Assembly (NCBI RefSeq): GCF_036046055.1
Contig: NZ_CP107939.1
Location: 2,418,001-2,482,000 of the forward strand
Reading direction: 5' to 3'
Length of the DNA stretch: 64,000 bases
Source of the DNA: Nocardia sp. NBC_00403
GTDB lineage: Bacteria; Actinomycetota; Actinomycetes; Mycobacteriales; Mycobacteriaceae
The translations under genes were made by a program, and so were the position numbers. The notes under the pieces are model-generated. The model saw nothing but the letters and a program-made list of their open reading frames with translations, searched no databases and was not told the origin of the DNA. This document shows positions 37,544 through 46,496 of the stretch, piece after piece. Each line of letters begins with the position of its first letter. Within the stretch, counting starts at the first letter, position 1.

Positions 37544-37845
37544 AGAGTGCGGTCGCCTCCAACGTCGTTGATGGACCCGGTTACAGATCCGACGCCGGCA
37601 TGCAAAAAGGGGCGAATGCCCAGGTGGCTGCGTTTTGCTGTGCCAAAGAGCTAACGCGGGGCCCGCCGCCGGGAACCTGAACCGATCTGTTGTGGACTCT
37701 AATCCCCTCGCAATGCCGGAACTAATTCGGCGTGCCGTGCGTTGCGCGACATTCCGGAGAGTTAGGTTTACCTTTCTTGATGCGTGAAGGGTTGCGCGGC
37801 AGTCCTCGCGCGGCCTGATTCGGGCTGGTTCACGGGAGGTCGTCG
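37544..37845. other. sdhC-cdd divergent intergenic region
   Basis: 302 bases that must carry the promoters of both operons. TTAGGTTTACCTTTCTTGA at 37761-37779 resembles half of an IdeR/DtxR iron box, but matches only about 12 of 19 consensus positions. No other site stands out. Confidence 0.4.
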
Positions 37846-38247
37846 ATGTCGGAAATCGACTGGAATATATTGCGCGACAATGCAATTCGAGTTATGCGCA
37901 ACGCCTATGCGCCGTACTCGCGGTTCCCGGTCGGCGCGGCGGCGCTCAGCGCCGACGGTCGAATTGTAAGCGGATGCAATGTGGAAAATGTCTCATATGG
38001 GTTGGGCCTGTGTGCCGAATGCGTACTCATCGGTAACTTATTTTCGGGTGGTGGCGGCCGCTTGATAGCGGTCTCTGTGGCCGATTCTCGCGGCGAAATC
38101 CTGATGCCCTGTGGGCGGTGCCGGCAGTTGCTCCATGAGCACGGCGGCGCCGATCTTTTGATCGACCACAAGTCCGGACCCGTTGCGCTGCGAACCTTGC
38201 TGCCCGATGCCTTCGGTCCCGACGACCTGGACGCCGGGCAGCAGTAA
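37846..38247 (+). CDS. cdd: Cytidine deaminase
   Basis: 133 residues, the tetrameric short type. Zinc ligands Cys56, Cys89 and Cys92 and the catalytic Glu58 are all present (CNVENVSYGLGLCAECV, LMPCGRCRQ). It converts cytidine and deoxycytidine to (deoxy)uridine in salvage. It is the first gene of a run with deoA and, further on, add. It matches Rv3315c in position. Confidence 0.95.
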   Translation: MSEIDWNILRDNAIRVMRNAYAPYSRFPVGAAALSADGRIVSGCNVENVSYGLGLCAECVLIGNLFSGGGGRLIAVSVADSRGEILMPCGRCRQLLHEHGGADLLIDHKSGPVALRTLLPDAFGPDDLDAGQQ

Positions 38248-38321
38248 CTATCGGCCCCAGCCCTCGAACGAATGATGCGGCGAGGCTATCGGAGGCCACC
38301 GGCAGGAACCAGGGCTCGAAC

Positions 38322-39635
38322 GTGTCCCGTGCCAGACTGGCGGCTGTGACGGCATGGGACGCGGTTTCGATCATCACCACCAAGCGGGACGGCGGGGAGC
38401 TGTCGGACGCGCAGATCGACTGGGTGGTCGACGGATTCACCAAGGGGGCGGTGGCTGACGAGCAGATGGCCGCGTTGGCGATGGCCATTGTCTGGCGGGG
38501 GATGACGCGGCGCGAGACCGCGCGCTGGACCGCCGCGATGATTTCCTCCGGCCGTCGGATGGACTTCACCGATCTGCCGCGGCCGACGGTGGACAAGCAT
38601 TCGACGGGCGGCGTCGGGGACAAGATCACGCTGCCGTTGGCGCCGTTGGTCGCGGCCTGTGGTGCGGCGGTGCCGCAGCTGTCCGGGCGTGGGCTCGGCC
38701 ACACCGGCGGCACGCTGGACAAGCTCGAGGCCATCGCGGGCTGGCGGGCCGATGTGACAGTGCCGCGGATGCGCGAGATATTGACAGATCCCGACATCGG
38801 CGCCGTGGTGTGCGCGGCGGGCGCCGATCTGGCTCCCGCGGACAAACGGCTCTACGCGTTGCGCGATGTCACCGGGACCGTCGAATCCATTCCGTTGATC
38901 GCCAGTTCGATCATGAGCAAGAAGATCGCCGAGGGCACCGCCGCGCTGGTGCTGGATGTGAAGGTCGGCGCGGGCGCGTTCTTGAAGACCATCGAGGGCG
39001 CACGCGAATTGGCGACGGCGATGGTCGAACTCGGCACCGACGCGGGCGTGCGAACGGTCGCGCTGCTGACCGCGATGGACACTCCACTCGGACGCACCGC
39101 GGGCAATGCGCTCGAGGTCGCCGAGTCGGTGGAGGTGCTCGCGGGCGGCGGTCCTGCCGATGTCGTCGAGCTGACTCTCACCCTGGCTCGGGAGATGGTC
39201 GCGCAGGCCGGGCTCGACGTCGACCCCGCCGATGCACTGGCCGACGGCCGCGCCATGGACCACTGGCGCGCCATGATCCAGGCACAGGGCGGCGACCCGG
39301 ACGCGCCGCTACCCCGCGCGAAGCACACCGAAATCGTGCGTGCCGAGCACGACGGGGTGCTCACCGGCCTCGACGCCATGGGTGTCGGTATGGCCGCATG
39401 GCGGCTCGGCGCGGGCCGCGCCAGGCAGGGCGACCCGGTGCAAGCCGGTGCGGGCATCGAGATGCATGCCAAGCCGGGTGATTCTGTCACCGCGGGCCAA
39501 CCCGTGCTCACCCTGCATACCGATACTCCGGAGGCGTTCTCCGGCGCTGTCGCGGCGCTGGAAGGAGCTATCACGATCGATGAGGTGGGACCGAAGCTGG
39601 ACACGCCGTTGATTCTCGGACGAATCGGTCACTGA
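38322..39635 (+). CDS. deoA: Thymidine phosphorylase
   Basis: 437 residues from a GTG at 38322; a GTG at 38346 (TAWDAVSIITTKRDGG) is an equally good start. Family blocks are present: VDKHSTGGVGDKITLPLAPL, SGRGLGHTGGTLDKLEAIAG, SSIMSKKIAEG and KVGAGAF. The C-terminal pyrimidine-phosphorylase domain is complete. It cleaves thymidine or deoxyuridine with phosphate, giving the base and deoxyribose 1-phosphate. It follows cdd by 74 bases, probably in the same operon. Matches Rv3314c. Confidence 0.94.
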   Translation: MSRARLAAVTAWDAVSIITTKRDGGELSDAQIDWVVDGFTKGAVADEQMAALAMAIVWRGMTRRETARWTAAMISSGRRMDFTDLPRPTVDKHSTGGVGDKITLPLAPLVAACGAAVPQLSGRGLGHTGGTLDKLEAIAGWRADVTVPRMREILTDPDIGAVVCAAGADLAPADKRLYALRDVTGTVESIPLIASSIMSKKIAEGTAALVLDVKVGAGAFLKTIEGARELATAMVELGTDAGVRTVALLTAMDTPLGRTAGNALEVAESVEVLAGGGPADVVELTLTLAREMVAQAGLDVDPADALADGRAMDHWRAMIQAQGGDPDAPLPRAKHTEIVRAEHDGVLTGLDAMGVGMAAWRLGAGRARQGDPVQAGAGIEMHAKPGDSVTAGQPVLTLHTDTPEAFSGAVAALEGAITIDEVGPKLDTPLILGRIGH

Positions 39636-40116
39636 CTCGATCGGCATCTCCGGGGCCGACCGTGATCCCGTACCGAGTGTCGCTACCAGCCTTGCCGCGC
39701 CCGCGCCGACGTGGGCATCGCCATGCCGCCGACCACATGGTTGCGCTTGCCGGGCTGCCCACCGTCGCTGCCCGCCTGACTTGTCGGCCCCGGAACAACA
39801 AGTCTGCTCCGCCACCATGATCATCGGCGGCCTCCTGATGTGCCGACGTTGGCACGCATATCGGTCGAATGCCTTGGCTGCCAAGGGAACCCGTCGTCAC
39901 CGCAACCGGATGCCGGATGCGGCCGGTCGCGAACGCCATCACGTCGGCGGCGGTTTCGGTGCGTGGCCCCAATTACCGCACCCGGCGGCGAACGGCCACT
40001 CGAGCAATGAGGATGAGGTCGACGTCTCTACGGCGGCGCGCCCGAGAGGGCAATCACAAGTGACGACGCGCACCAAGTGGGCTGCCGCAGCGGTGACATG
40101 CAGCTAACGTGTGGTC
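39636..40116. other. Intergenic region between deoA and add
   Basis: 481 bases. Open frames exist on both strands, but none has a convincing codon pattern, start signal or recognisable domain. It might hold a decayed gene. No terminator or operator was identified. Confidence 0.45.
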
Positions 40117-41214
40117 ATGACAGGACCGATGCCTTTGACCCTTGCCTCGATCCGCCAAGCTCCCAAAGCGCTGCTGCACGACCACCTCGACGGTGGCCTG
40201 CGACCCGCGACGGTTTTGGAGCTCGCCGCCGATTGCGGTTACGACGACCTACCCGCCTCCGACGAGACGGCGCTGGCCGCGTGGTTCCGCGACGCGGCCG
40301 ACAGCGGTTCGTTGGAGCTCTATCTGGAAACCTTCGCCCACACCGTCGCGGTGATGCAGACACCGGAGGGTTTGCGCCGGGTCGCTCGCGAATGCGCGGA
40401 AGACCTGGCCGCCGACGGCGTGGTGTACGCCGAGGTGCGCTTCGCGCCCGAACAGCACCTGGAGCGCGGCCTGACCCTGGACGAGGTGGTCGAGCACACC
40501 CTGGCCGGCTTCCGCGAGGGCGAGGCGGCGGCCGCGGCGGAGGGCCGCCCGATCGTGGTGATCTGCCTGCTCACCGCCATGCGGCACGCGGCGCGCTCGC
40601 GGGAGATCGCCGAGCTCACCGTGCGTTTCCGTGATCGTGGCGTCGGCGGTTTCGATATCGCGGGCGCGGAAGCGGGTTTCCCGCCGAGTAGACATCTCGA
40701 TGCTTTCGAATACATGCGCGCCAACAGTGCGCACTTCACCATTCACGCGGGTGAGGCCTTCGGTCTGCCCTCGATCCACGAGGCCCTCGCCTTCTGTGGT
40801 TGCGACCGGCTCGGCCACGGCGTGCGGATCACCGACGACATCGCTGTGCCGGGCGCGATCGAGGACGCCAGCCTCGGCCTGGTCGCAAACTATGTGCGCG
40901 ATATGCGGATTCCGCTCGAGTTGTGTCCGTCGTCGAACGTGCAGACCGGTGCGGTCCCCTCGCTGGACAAGCATCCCTTCGACCTGCTTGCCCGACTGCG
41001 TTTCCGCGTCACCGTCAACACCGACAACCGGCTGATGAGCGACACCAGCATGAGCAAGGAGATGGCGAAGCTGGTCGACACCTTCGGCTACGGCTGGAGC
41101 GACCTGGAACGTTTCACCATCAACGCCATGAAGTCGGCCTTCATCCCGTTCCCGGAACGTCTGCGCATCATCGACGACATCATCAAGCCGGGGTACGCAG
41201 TTTTGCTCGGATAG
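40117..41214 (+). CDS. add: Adenosine deaminase
   Basis: 365 residues from the ATG at 40117 (a GTG two codons upstream is possible). The zinc site and catalytic residues are complete: [31 protein letters not shown] and [10 protein letters not shown]. It deaminates adenosine to inosine, supplying the purine nucleoside phosphorylase encoded at 48000. Matches Rv3313c in order. Confidence 0.94.
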   Translation: MTGPMPLTLASIRQAPKALLHDHLDGGLRPATVLELAADCGYDDLPASDETALAAWFRDAADSGSLELYLETFAHTVAVMQTPEGLRRVARECAEDLAADGVVYAEVRFAPEQHLERGLTLDEVVEHTLAGFREGEAAAAAEGRPIVVICLLTAMRHAARSREIAELTVRFRDRGVGGFDIAGAEAGFPPSRHLDAFEYMRANSAHFTIHAGEAFGLPSIHEALAFCGCDRLGHGVRITDDIAVPGAIEDASLGLVANYVRDMRIPLELCPSSNVQTGAVPSLDKHPFDLLARLRFRVTVNTDNRLMSDTSMSKEMAKLVDTFGYGWSDLERFTINAMKSAFIPFPERLRIIDDIIKPGYAVLLG

Positions 41215-41270
41215 CCAGGGTGGCAAGGGCTTTCGCGCGGGTCCGGCTTGCCGGGCGCGCGCGGTCCGGC

Positions 41271-41933
41271 TCAGTTGAGGCGGATCCAGATCTGCTCGGC
41301 CCGGCCGAGTAGTCGATCGTCGGCACCGTACACGGCCGTCGAAGCGAAGGACTTGCGGCCTTGTTCGCCGTGATTCTCGCCGACGGCCACACACCGTTCG
41401 CCGATCTCGGGCAGTGCGTGCACGGTGGCGGTCATCGAGCCGAGCACCGCGGGCCGCTCGAACATCCCCGGCAGCGACCAGCCGCCCGGGCAGTCCATCG
41501 CGGCCCACAGCACGGCGGTCTCCAGCGGCAGCGAATCGTCGGGAACCCATGGTGCGGCGACCAATCTGTCGCCGACAACGCCCGCCTGAATCCGCAGGCC
41601 ATCGGTGCGAGCGCTGCCGCAGACGAAGCAGTGCGCGAACAGTTCGTTGCTCTGGTAGGAGCTGGCGGCGGCCTCGGCGTCGTCGAACGACACGCGCTGC
41701 GGGGCGTCCCGTTCGAACTCACCCGCTCGCGATTCGGCGAGCAGGGTGTCGCCGTCGTACAACCGGCCCGCACGCATCTGCAGCGCGGTGTCCAACGGCG
41801 GCGGGCTGCGCAGGATCACCGTCACCGCGGCATCGTCGCGCTGCGCGGCAAGCAGCCCACCCACGTAGCCACCGTTGCCGGAGCCGGGCGGGCCGTTGAA
41901 TCGAGCGGGAATTTGGAGCGTTCGAACGGTCAC
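41271..41933 (-). CDS. Hotdog-fold thioesterase-like protein
   Basis: 220 residues, cytoplasmic. It has an acyl-CoA thioesterase-like two-domain pattern: NGGYVGGLLAAQ in the first half, then ELFAHCFVCGSARTDGLRIQ and WAAMDCPGGWSLPG in the second. The Cys-x-x-Cys within FVCG and the DCPGGW block recur in a widespread actinobacterial family. The actual reaction is unknown. Its ATG overlaps the stop of the preceding gene by four bases, so it is the last member of the 45540-41271 operon. Confidence 0.65.
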   Translation of the reverse strand: MTVRTLQIPARFNGPPGSGNGGYVGGLLAAQRDDAAVTVILRSPPPLDTALQMRAGRLYDGDTLLAESRAGEFERDAPQRVSFDDAEAAASSYQSNELFAHCFVCGSARTDGLRIQAGVVGDRLVAAPWVPDDSLPLETAVLWAAMDCPGGWSLPGMFERPAVLGSMTATVHALPEIGERCVAVGENHGEQGRKSFASTAVYGADDRLLGRAEQIWIRLN

Positions 41934-43198
41934 TGCGGTGCGAGCCGACTCTCGAAGTTGCGCTCCAGCTCCCGCCAGCTCTGGGCTTCGGCGGTGAACG
42001 GTGGGTTGGGGGCCATCCGGTTCGGGTCCGGGTTCAGCAAGTAGGAGACGTACCAGCCGAGCGGGTTGGACTGGGCGAGCGCCTGCTCCACGGTGTCGTC
42101 ATCAGCATAGTCGGCGGCGTCGGTGAACAGTTCGACCGCGAGATCGAGCTGCTCGACATCGACCGCCTCCGGGCCCTCGGCCAGATCGTCGGCCAGGCCG
42201 GGCAGCACGTAGACATTCTCGTCGGTGACCTCGACCTCGAGCGAGCCGTCGACGGCGGCGGTCTGCACATCGGTGTAGGTGCTCACCCGCGACAGATCGT
42301 GCTCGTGGTCATCGGCCAGGTAGCGAGCCAGCGCCCGCTCGGAGCCGAAGACGGTGATCGAGCCGTTCTTGCCGAGGAAGATCGGCTCGTCGTCGAGGTA
42401 ACAGCGCAGCGTGAAGTAGTTGCCGTCGGCGGTGACGATCTTGACCGGGTCGATGCCGACCTCGTGCCAGAACGACTCGTCCTCTTCGTCCTCGTCTTCG
42501 TCCTCTTCGTCTTCGTCGTCCGCGTCGAGGTCGACGGTTTCGAACTCTTCCTCTTCCTCGCTGTCGGCCGCGTCGTCGGCGTCGACGACGTTCTCCTCGG
42601 CGGCGAGCAGCTCCGCCTCCGCGACAGCGACGGCCTCGGGGTCGACATCCGGGGTCTGCACCACGGAGTCGATGGCATCGAGGACGTCGTCCCAGCCCTT
42701 GGCGATGGCGGCGCCGATCTGATCCCACAAATCTTCGCCGTCACGTCCGACGAAGGCGCTCACCCCACCCGGCAGCGCGCCGAGGACGGGGTGCGAACCG
42801 AAGAACTTGGTCACCGTCTCCAGTTCGCACACCTCGCCGATGTTGCGGACCATGGCGAGGGTGTCTTCCAGCTCCGCGATGGTATCGACATCGGGATCGC
42901 CCGCGGCCAGCTCCGGCACCGCGACCAGATCGAAGGTGAAGTTCTCCTCCGGCTCCAGCTCCACCGCAGAAAGACCGGCGACGACCTTCCACGACGGATG
43001 GTCGATGAGGTCGTTGTCGGAGTTGGTCCGGATAAAGGCGGCCAGCTCCGCGACGGTTTCGAAACCGTAGAGGGAGTCCTCGTGTCCGAGGAACGCCTCC
43101 CACTCGTCGTCACCATCGCGCCAGCGCGGTGCCCACAGGGTGACGAGATCGCCGTCGGTCAGGCCGAGCTCGATCGGGACGATGTCTCCAGAAGCCAT
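41930..43198 (-). CDS. Conserved protein with acidic centre (Rv3311-like)
   Basis: 422 residues. The N-terminus is well ordered (LGLTDGDLVTLWAPRWRDGD, EAFLGHEDSLYGFETVAELA). A highly acidic Asp/Glu tract follows at about residues 205-245, then a second ordered half (YFTLRCYLDDEPIFLGKNGS). Length and position match Rv3311 of M. tuberculosis, which is often mislabelled primosomal protein. I see no helicase or primosome feature. No signal peptide is present, so it is cytoplasmic and of unknown function. It starts 26 bases after the YbaB-like gene. Confidence 0.7.
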   Translation of the reverse strand: MASGDIVPIELGLTDGDLVTLWAPRWRDGDDEWEAFLGHEDSLYGFETVAELAAFIRTNSDNDLIDHPSWKVVAGLSAVELEPEENFTFDLVAVPELAAGDPDVDTIAELEDTLAMVRNIGEVCELETVTKFFGSHPVLGALPGGVSAFVGRDGEDLWDQIGAAIAKGWDDVLDAIDSVVQTPDVDPEAVAVAEAELLAAEENVVDADDAADSEEEEEFETVDLDADDEDEEDEDEDEEDESFWHEVGIDPVKIVTADGNYFTLRCYLDDEPIFLGKNGSITVFGSERALARYLADDHEHDLSRVSTYTDVQTAAVDGSLEVEVTDENVYVLPGLADDLAEGPEAVDVEQLDLAVELFTDAADYADDDTVEQALAQSNPLGWYVSYLLNPDPNRMAPNPPFTAEAQSWRELERNFESRLAPQ

Positions 43199-43224
43199 GA
43201 GCGGAAGCCTATCGACCTTCCGCG

Positions 43225-43572
43225 TCAGGCACTATCCGGCCCGCCCCCAATTGTTCCCTGAGCCCCCTCGGCGGCCGGGACAAACGACTCGTTCAGTGTC
43301 GCAACGACCTTCGAGCGCTGGGTGCCCGCGTCCTCCGCGGCCTGCTTACAGGCCCAGACAATGAGCTGGCCGACCTCGGCGGGAGGCAGCGTGGTGACCG
43401 ATTCCGACAGGGTCAGCGCGACCAGCGCGCCATCGCTGTCGACCTCGGCGCTGACCGCGCCGTCCTCGGTGCGGAACCGGCCGCGCACCTGCTTGAGGCC
43501 GTAGAGCGCGGCCTCCAATGCCTCCAACTTCTGCGTCGCGTTGGCGACGAGAGCGTCCATCTCCGCGCTCAT
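43225..43572 (-). CDS. YbaB/EbfC-like nucleoid-associated protein
   Basis: 115 residues. An N-terminal helix (ALVANATQKLEALEAALYGL) is followed by the YbaB beta-hairpin and helix pattern (AVSAEVDSDGALVALTLSES, LPPAEVGQLIVWACKQAAED). YbaB proteins are dimeric and bind DNA; related ones (EspL type) are linked to ESX clusters. Its ATG overlaps the stop of MSERS mini-ORF copy 2. The operon contains an NlpC/P60 type VII-like substrate. Confidence 0.65.
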   Translation of the reverse strand: MSAEMDALVANATQKLEALEAALYGLKQVRGRFRTEDGAVSAEVDSDGALVALTLSESVTTLPPAEVGQLIVWACKQAAEDAGTQRSKVVATLNESFVPAAEGAQGTIGGGPDSA

Positions 43573-43643
43573 GACTGCGCCTCCCCGGCGCTCGGTTCCG
43601 TCATGATCGCAGGGGCGACGGTGTCGATGCTTCGCTCACTCAT
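43569..43643 (-). CDS. Mini-ORF of the MSERS repeat family, copy 2
   Basis: 24 codons starting MSERSIDTVAPAIMTEPS and ending GEAQS. Its ATG overlaps the stop of the 116-residue protein (ATGA at 43640-43643). Its TGA overlaps the ATG of the YbaB-like gene (ATGA at 43569-43572). Relative to copies 1 and 3 it lacks two codons after MSERS, but the frame is kept. Confidence 0.6.
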   Translation of the reverse strand: MSERSIDTVAPAIMTEPSAGEAQS

Positions 43644-43990
43644 ACCGGCCTCATCCAGCTCGTGGGTCCCGTGTCGGCGTCATCGATCCGGTCGAGTTCG
43701 TCCACCGCAGCCTGGCGGGTCGGTAGGTTGAGCCGGTCCAGAATGTCGGCGGGCAGGCCGGCCTCGGCGAGTACTTCGCGCCTGCGGGCGCGGGCAGCGA
43801 CGGTGGAGCGCTTCGTCAGCCGCAGGATTTCGTCCGCCAGAGTCTGTGCGCCGTAACGGTATTCGCTGCGCTCGAACTTGATCTCCACCGGCATGCCCTG
43901 ATCGGTGGCGCGCACCGAGATGGTGCCGGACCGGTTGGTGCTCGCCGCCACCGTGACATTGGGGACGGCCGGGGGCTTCGGTTCGGTCAT
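43640..43990 (-). CDS. Conserved hypothetical of the NlpC operon
   Basis: 116 residues. A beta-rich first half (VTVAASTNRSGTISVRATDQ, PVEIKFERSEYRYGAQTLAD) is followed by a helical, Arg-rich second half (AARARRREVLAEAGLPADIL). The order of elements resembles small ESX-associated cytoplasmic proteins next to YbaB-like genes, but I cannot assign the family firmly. There is no signal peptide. Both its ends are joined to mini-ORFs of the MSERS family by ATGA overlaps. Confidence 0.6.
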   Translation of the reverse strand: MTEPKPPAVPNVTVAASTNRSGTISVRATDQGMPVEIKFERSEYRYGAQTLADEILRLTKRSTVAARARRREVLAEAGLPADILDRLNLPTRQAAVDELDRIDDADTGPTSWMRPV

Positions 43991-44067
43991 GACTGCGCCT
44001 CGCCGGCGATCGTCTCGGTCATGCCCGATGGCGCTGTGTCATTGATTTGCTCGCTGCGCTCACTCAT
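43987..44067 (-). CDS. Mini-ORF of the MSERS repeat family, copy 3
   Basis: 26 codons starting MSERSEQINDTAPSGMTET and ending GEAQS. Its ATG overlaps the stop of the NlpC/P60 gene (ATGA at 44064-44067). Its TGA overlaps the ATG of the 116-residue protein (ATGA at 43987-43990). The first seven codons are nearly identical to copy 1. Confidence 0.6.
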   Translation of the reverse strand: MSERSEQINDTAPSGMTETIAGEAQS

Positions 44068-45212
44068 GTGGTCGGCCTGTAGAAGCCGTAGAAGTCCATG
44101 CCTATGTTCTCCGTTCGAATCGAGCTGATCTGGACCGGGTCACCCGCCTCGACGAACTGCCCGTTGCCGATCACCATGGCGACATGGCCGTCCCACACGG
44201 CCAGGTCGCCGGGCATGAGGTCACCGGGGGAGACCCCCATGTGCCCATTGCCCTGTTCTTGGGCAAGTCGGGGCAGCTCGACGCCTGCCTCGCCGTATGC
44301 ATATTGGGTGAGCCCGCTGCAGTCCAGCCCGCCGCCCGGGCTGGTGCCGCCCCACACATATGGCGTGCCGACGGCGCCGAGCGCGGAGCGAACCGCCTGC
44401 GCGGCCTGCTCGTTCGGCGCCTCGACGACGCTGCCGTCCGGCAGCGTGACCTTCACGCCCTTGCCGTCCGGCGTCTGGCCCGCCGAACCACTGTTGGGTT
44501 TCTGCTGGCCAGGTGTGCTGGGCGACGAGCCGGATTTGGATGGTGTCGAGCCGGACATCGACGGGGTCGCCATGCTGGTGAGCATGCTGCCCGCGGAACC
44601 GCCGACACTGGTCAGCGTCGAGAGCAGCTGCTGCGCTCCCGAACTCGCACCGCTGGCCAGCGCACTCGCACCGCCTGCCAGACCGGCGGGCAGCGTCGCG
44701 GGCGCCGTCGACGGTGGCGGGGTCAATTCGGTCATGCTCGCGGTCTGGGTATCGAGTTCGCTGCGCACCCGCCCGACCACGTTCAAGCCCTGGCCGAGAT
44801 GGTCGATCGCGGAGCCGACGAGCACCGCGAGACCTTCCGGCGTCGCGATGGTCGGACCGAGAGCGGACGCCGTGTTCACGAACGACTCGACGATTGCGCT
44901 CAGTTCCTTCTGCCCGGTCTCGACCTGGGCGGCAGCCTGATCGACCACCGTGGCCATGTCGTTGCCGCGATCGGAGATGGTCGCGGCGGAGGTCTGCACA
45001 CGCAACGCCTTCGCGGTGGCGGAATCGGCAGCCCGACCGTCCCACGCCTCGTTCATGCTGTTGATGCTGTTGCGGCCGAACGCGTGGATCTGGTCGATGA
45101 TGCTCGAGGTGGACTGCAGCTGACCAGAGGGGCCGTCGGTGGGCAGGACTCCCGAGCCGAAGCTGGAGAGCAGGTCGAGCAGTGGCTTGGCCAGCACGCT
45201 GATATCGATCAT
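44064..45212 (-). CDS. WXG-like/NlpC-P60 peptidoglycan hydrolase
   Basis: 382 residues from the ATG at 45212. Residues 1-160 are helical without a Sec signal and contain a W-x-G turn (SMNEAWDGRAADSA, Trp57-Gly59), like WXG100 type VII substrates. A Ser/Pro-rich linker follows. The C-terminal ~110 residues are an NlpC/P60 endopeptidase domain with Cys298 (GGLDCSGLTQY), His343 (WDGHVAMVIGNG) and a probable third polar residue near 355. It should cleave peptide stems of peptidoglycan after export. The next upstream gene encodes a small EspC-like protein that is a natural secretion partner. Confidence 0.85.
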   Translation of the reverse strand: MIDISVLAKPLLDLLSSFGSGVLPTDGPSGQLQSTSSIIDQIHAFGRNSINSMNEAWDGRAADSATAKALRVQTSAATISDRGNDMATVVDQAAAQVETGQKELSAIVESFVNTASALGPTIATPEGLAVLVGSAIDHLGQGLNVVGRVRSELDTQTASMTELTPPPSTAPATLPAGLAGGASALASGASSGAQQLLSTLTSVGGSAGSMLTSMATPSMSGSTPSKSGSSPSTPGQQKPNSGSAGQTPDGKGVKVTLPDGSVVEAPNEQAAQAVRSALGAVGTPYVWGGTSPGGGLDCSGLTQYAYGEAGVELPRLAQEQGNGHMGVSPGDLMPGDLAVWDGHVAMVIGNGQFVEAGDPVQISSIRTENIGMDFYGFYRPTT

Positions 45213-45216
45213 CGGG

Positions 45217-45540
45217 TCACTCGCCCAGTCCGGAATCTGCGCTGTCGATCGCGGCGGCATTGGTCTGGTCGGTTTCGCCGAGGACGACAGCAGCGCCGGT
45301 CGCGGCCCCACCCACGGTCGTCAGCACGGCCGACAGTTGGCCGATCGCCGCGACGTGCCCGGCATGGGCAGCGGCATAGGCGGCCATGAAATCACCGCCG
45401 ATCAAGCCCATGATGGGACCGAGTAAGGCGGGATCGGCGCCCGCCGCGCCCGCACTGGCCGCCGCCATCTCCGCGGCCATGGTGTGGGCGGACGCACCAT
45501 AGGCTGCGATGCCCTCGGTGTCGGCCGACATCTTTCGCAT
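45217..45540 (-). CDS. EspC/DUF2580-like type VII secretion target
   Basis: 107 residues. The Ala-rich helical protein starts MRKMSADTEGIAAYGASAHT and has a central Pro/Gly break (GADPALLGPIMGLIGG) between two helices, the pattern of the EspC-like ESX-secreted family. There is no signal peptide. GGGGAAG lies just upstream of the ATG at 45540; an ATG three codons in is possible. It is the first gene of the operon and is followed after four bases by the WXG-NlpC/P60 gene. Confidence 0.7.
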   Translation of the reverse strand: MRKMSADTEGIAAYGASAHTMAAEMAAASAGAAGADPALLGPIMGLIGGDFMAAYAAAHAGHVAAIGQLSAVLTTVGGAATGAAVVLGETDQTNAAAIDSADSGLGE

Positions 45541-45689
45541 AGTGCTTCCCCCATCTGTTTTCTTCCCAGGCAGAGTACGTCATCCACCTAGTTCGACGCG
45601 CTGCCTTCCGGATCGGTTCCAGCCCCATCGAAAAAATTTCCCCGCCGGAGGTTCGACGTCGAACTCGTCGCCAACCTTATCGTTCACTC

Positions 45690-46313
45690 ATGCACACGCA
45701 CACCGTGGACCACCCACTCGCCGCCGCCCTGCTGACCACGATGCGCGATGCCAGGACGGCCAACCCGGCCTTCCGCGCCGCACTGCGTGATCTCACCGGA
45801 ATCCTGATCTACGAGGCGCTGCGCGAAGCCCCCGTCGCCCGATTCGAGGTGGCCACCCCGGTGGCGCCGGTCGAGGGCATGCGCTTGGCGAAACCGCCAC
45901 TGCTGGTGCCGGTCCTGCGCGCGGGCCTCGGCATGATCGACGCGGCCGCCGAACTGATTCCGGATGCCAGGGTCGGCTTCGTCGGCATCGCCCGCGACGA
46001 ACAGACCCACCAGCCCGTCCCCTACATGGAGTCGTTACCGGAGGACCTCTCCGAGCTCCCGGTCTACGTGCTCGACCCGATGCTGGCCACCGGCGGCTCG
46101 ATGTGCCACACCCTGGGGTTGCTCGCCGCTCGCGGCGCCACCGACATCACCGCGGTCTGCGTCGTAGCTGCACCTGAAGGCGTTGCCGCACTGGAAGATT
46201 CAGGGTTCCCGGTCCGTCTCGTCACCGCCGCCGTAGACGCAGGCCTGAACGCCGACGCCTACATCGTGCCCGGCCTCGGCGACGCCGGCGACCGCCAATT
46301 CGGCCCGCGCTGA
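45690..46313 (+). CDS. upp: Uracil phosphoribosyltransferase
   Basis: 207 residues, standard length. The PRPP-binding motif is [16 protein letters not shown]. The N-terminal [15 protein letters not shown] and the C-terminal uracil-site segment [15 protein letters not shown] are both family signatures. It makes UMP from uracil and PRPP. It follows the order of M. tuberculosis, where upp (Rv3309c) neighbours pmmB and deoD. Confidence 0.96.
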   Translation: MHTHTVDHPLAAALLTTMRDARTANPAFRAALRDLTGILIYEALREAPVARFEVATPVAPVEGMRLAKPPLLVPVLRAGLGMIDAAAELIPDARVGFVGIARDEQTHQPVPYMESLPEDLSELPVYVLDPMLATGGSMCHTLGLLAARGATDITAVCVVAAPEGVAALEDSGFPVRLVTAAVDAGLNADAYIVPGLGDAGDRQFGPR

Positions 46314-46496
46314 CCCCTCCCCCTCGAGTGTGCAGAACAGTTCACCTTTGTGAATTGATCGGCTGAAGCTGGGTGGCGTGCCCGGTTCGACGTGCGACTG
46401 GCTGTGGTTGCGCTCCACGCACTCTCGGCGGCGAGCGTAGTGGAATGGTGGTTGGTTCGGGGGTGGGAGCACCCATTCCACTGCGCTCGCGTGCAG

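Noticed and set aside
37761..37779. IdeR/DtxR-type iron box upstream of cdd
   Set aside because: Only about 12 of 19 positions fit and the second half-site is missing.
39636..40116. Possible genes on either strand between deoA and add
   Set aside because: Arg/His-rich frames without ribosome-binding sites or domains. At most a decayed gene.
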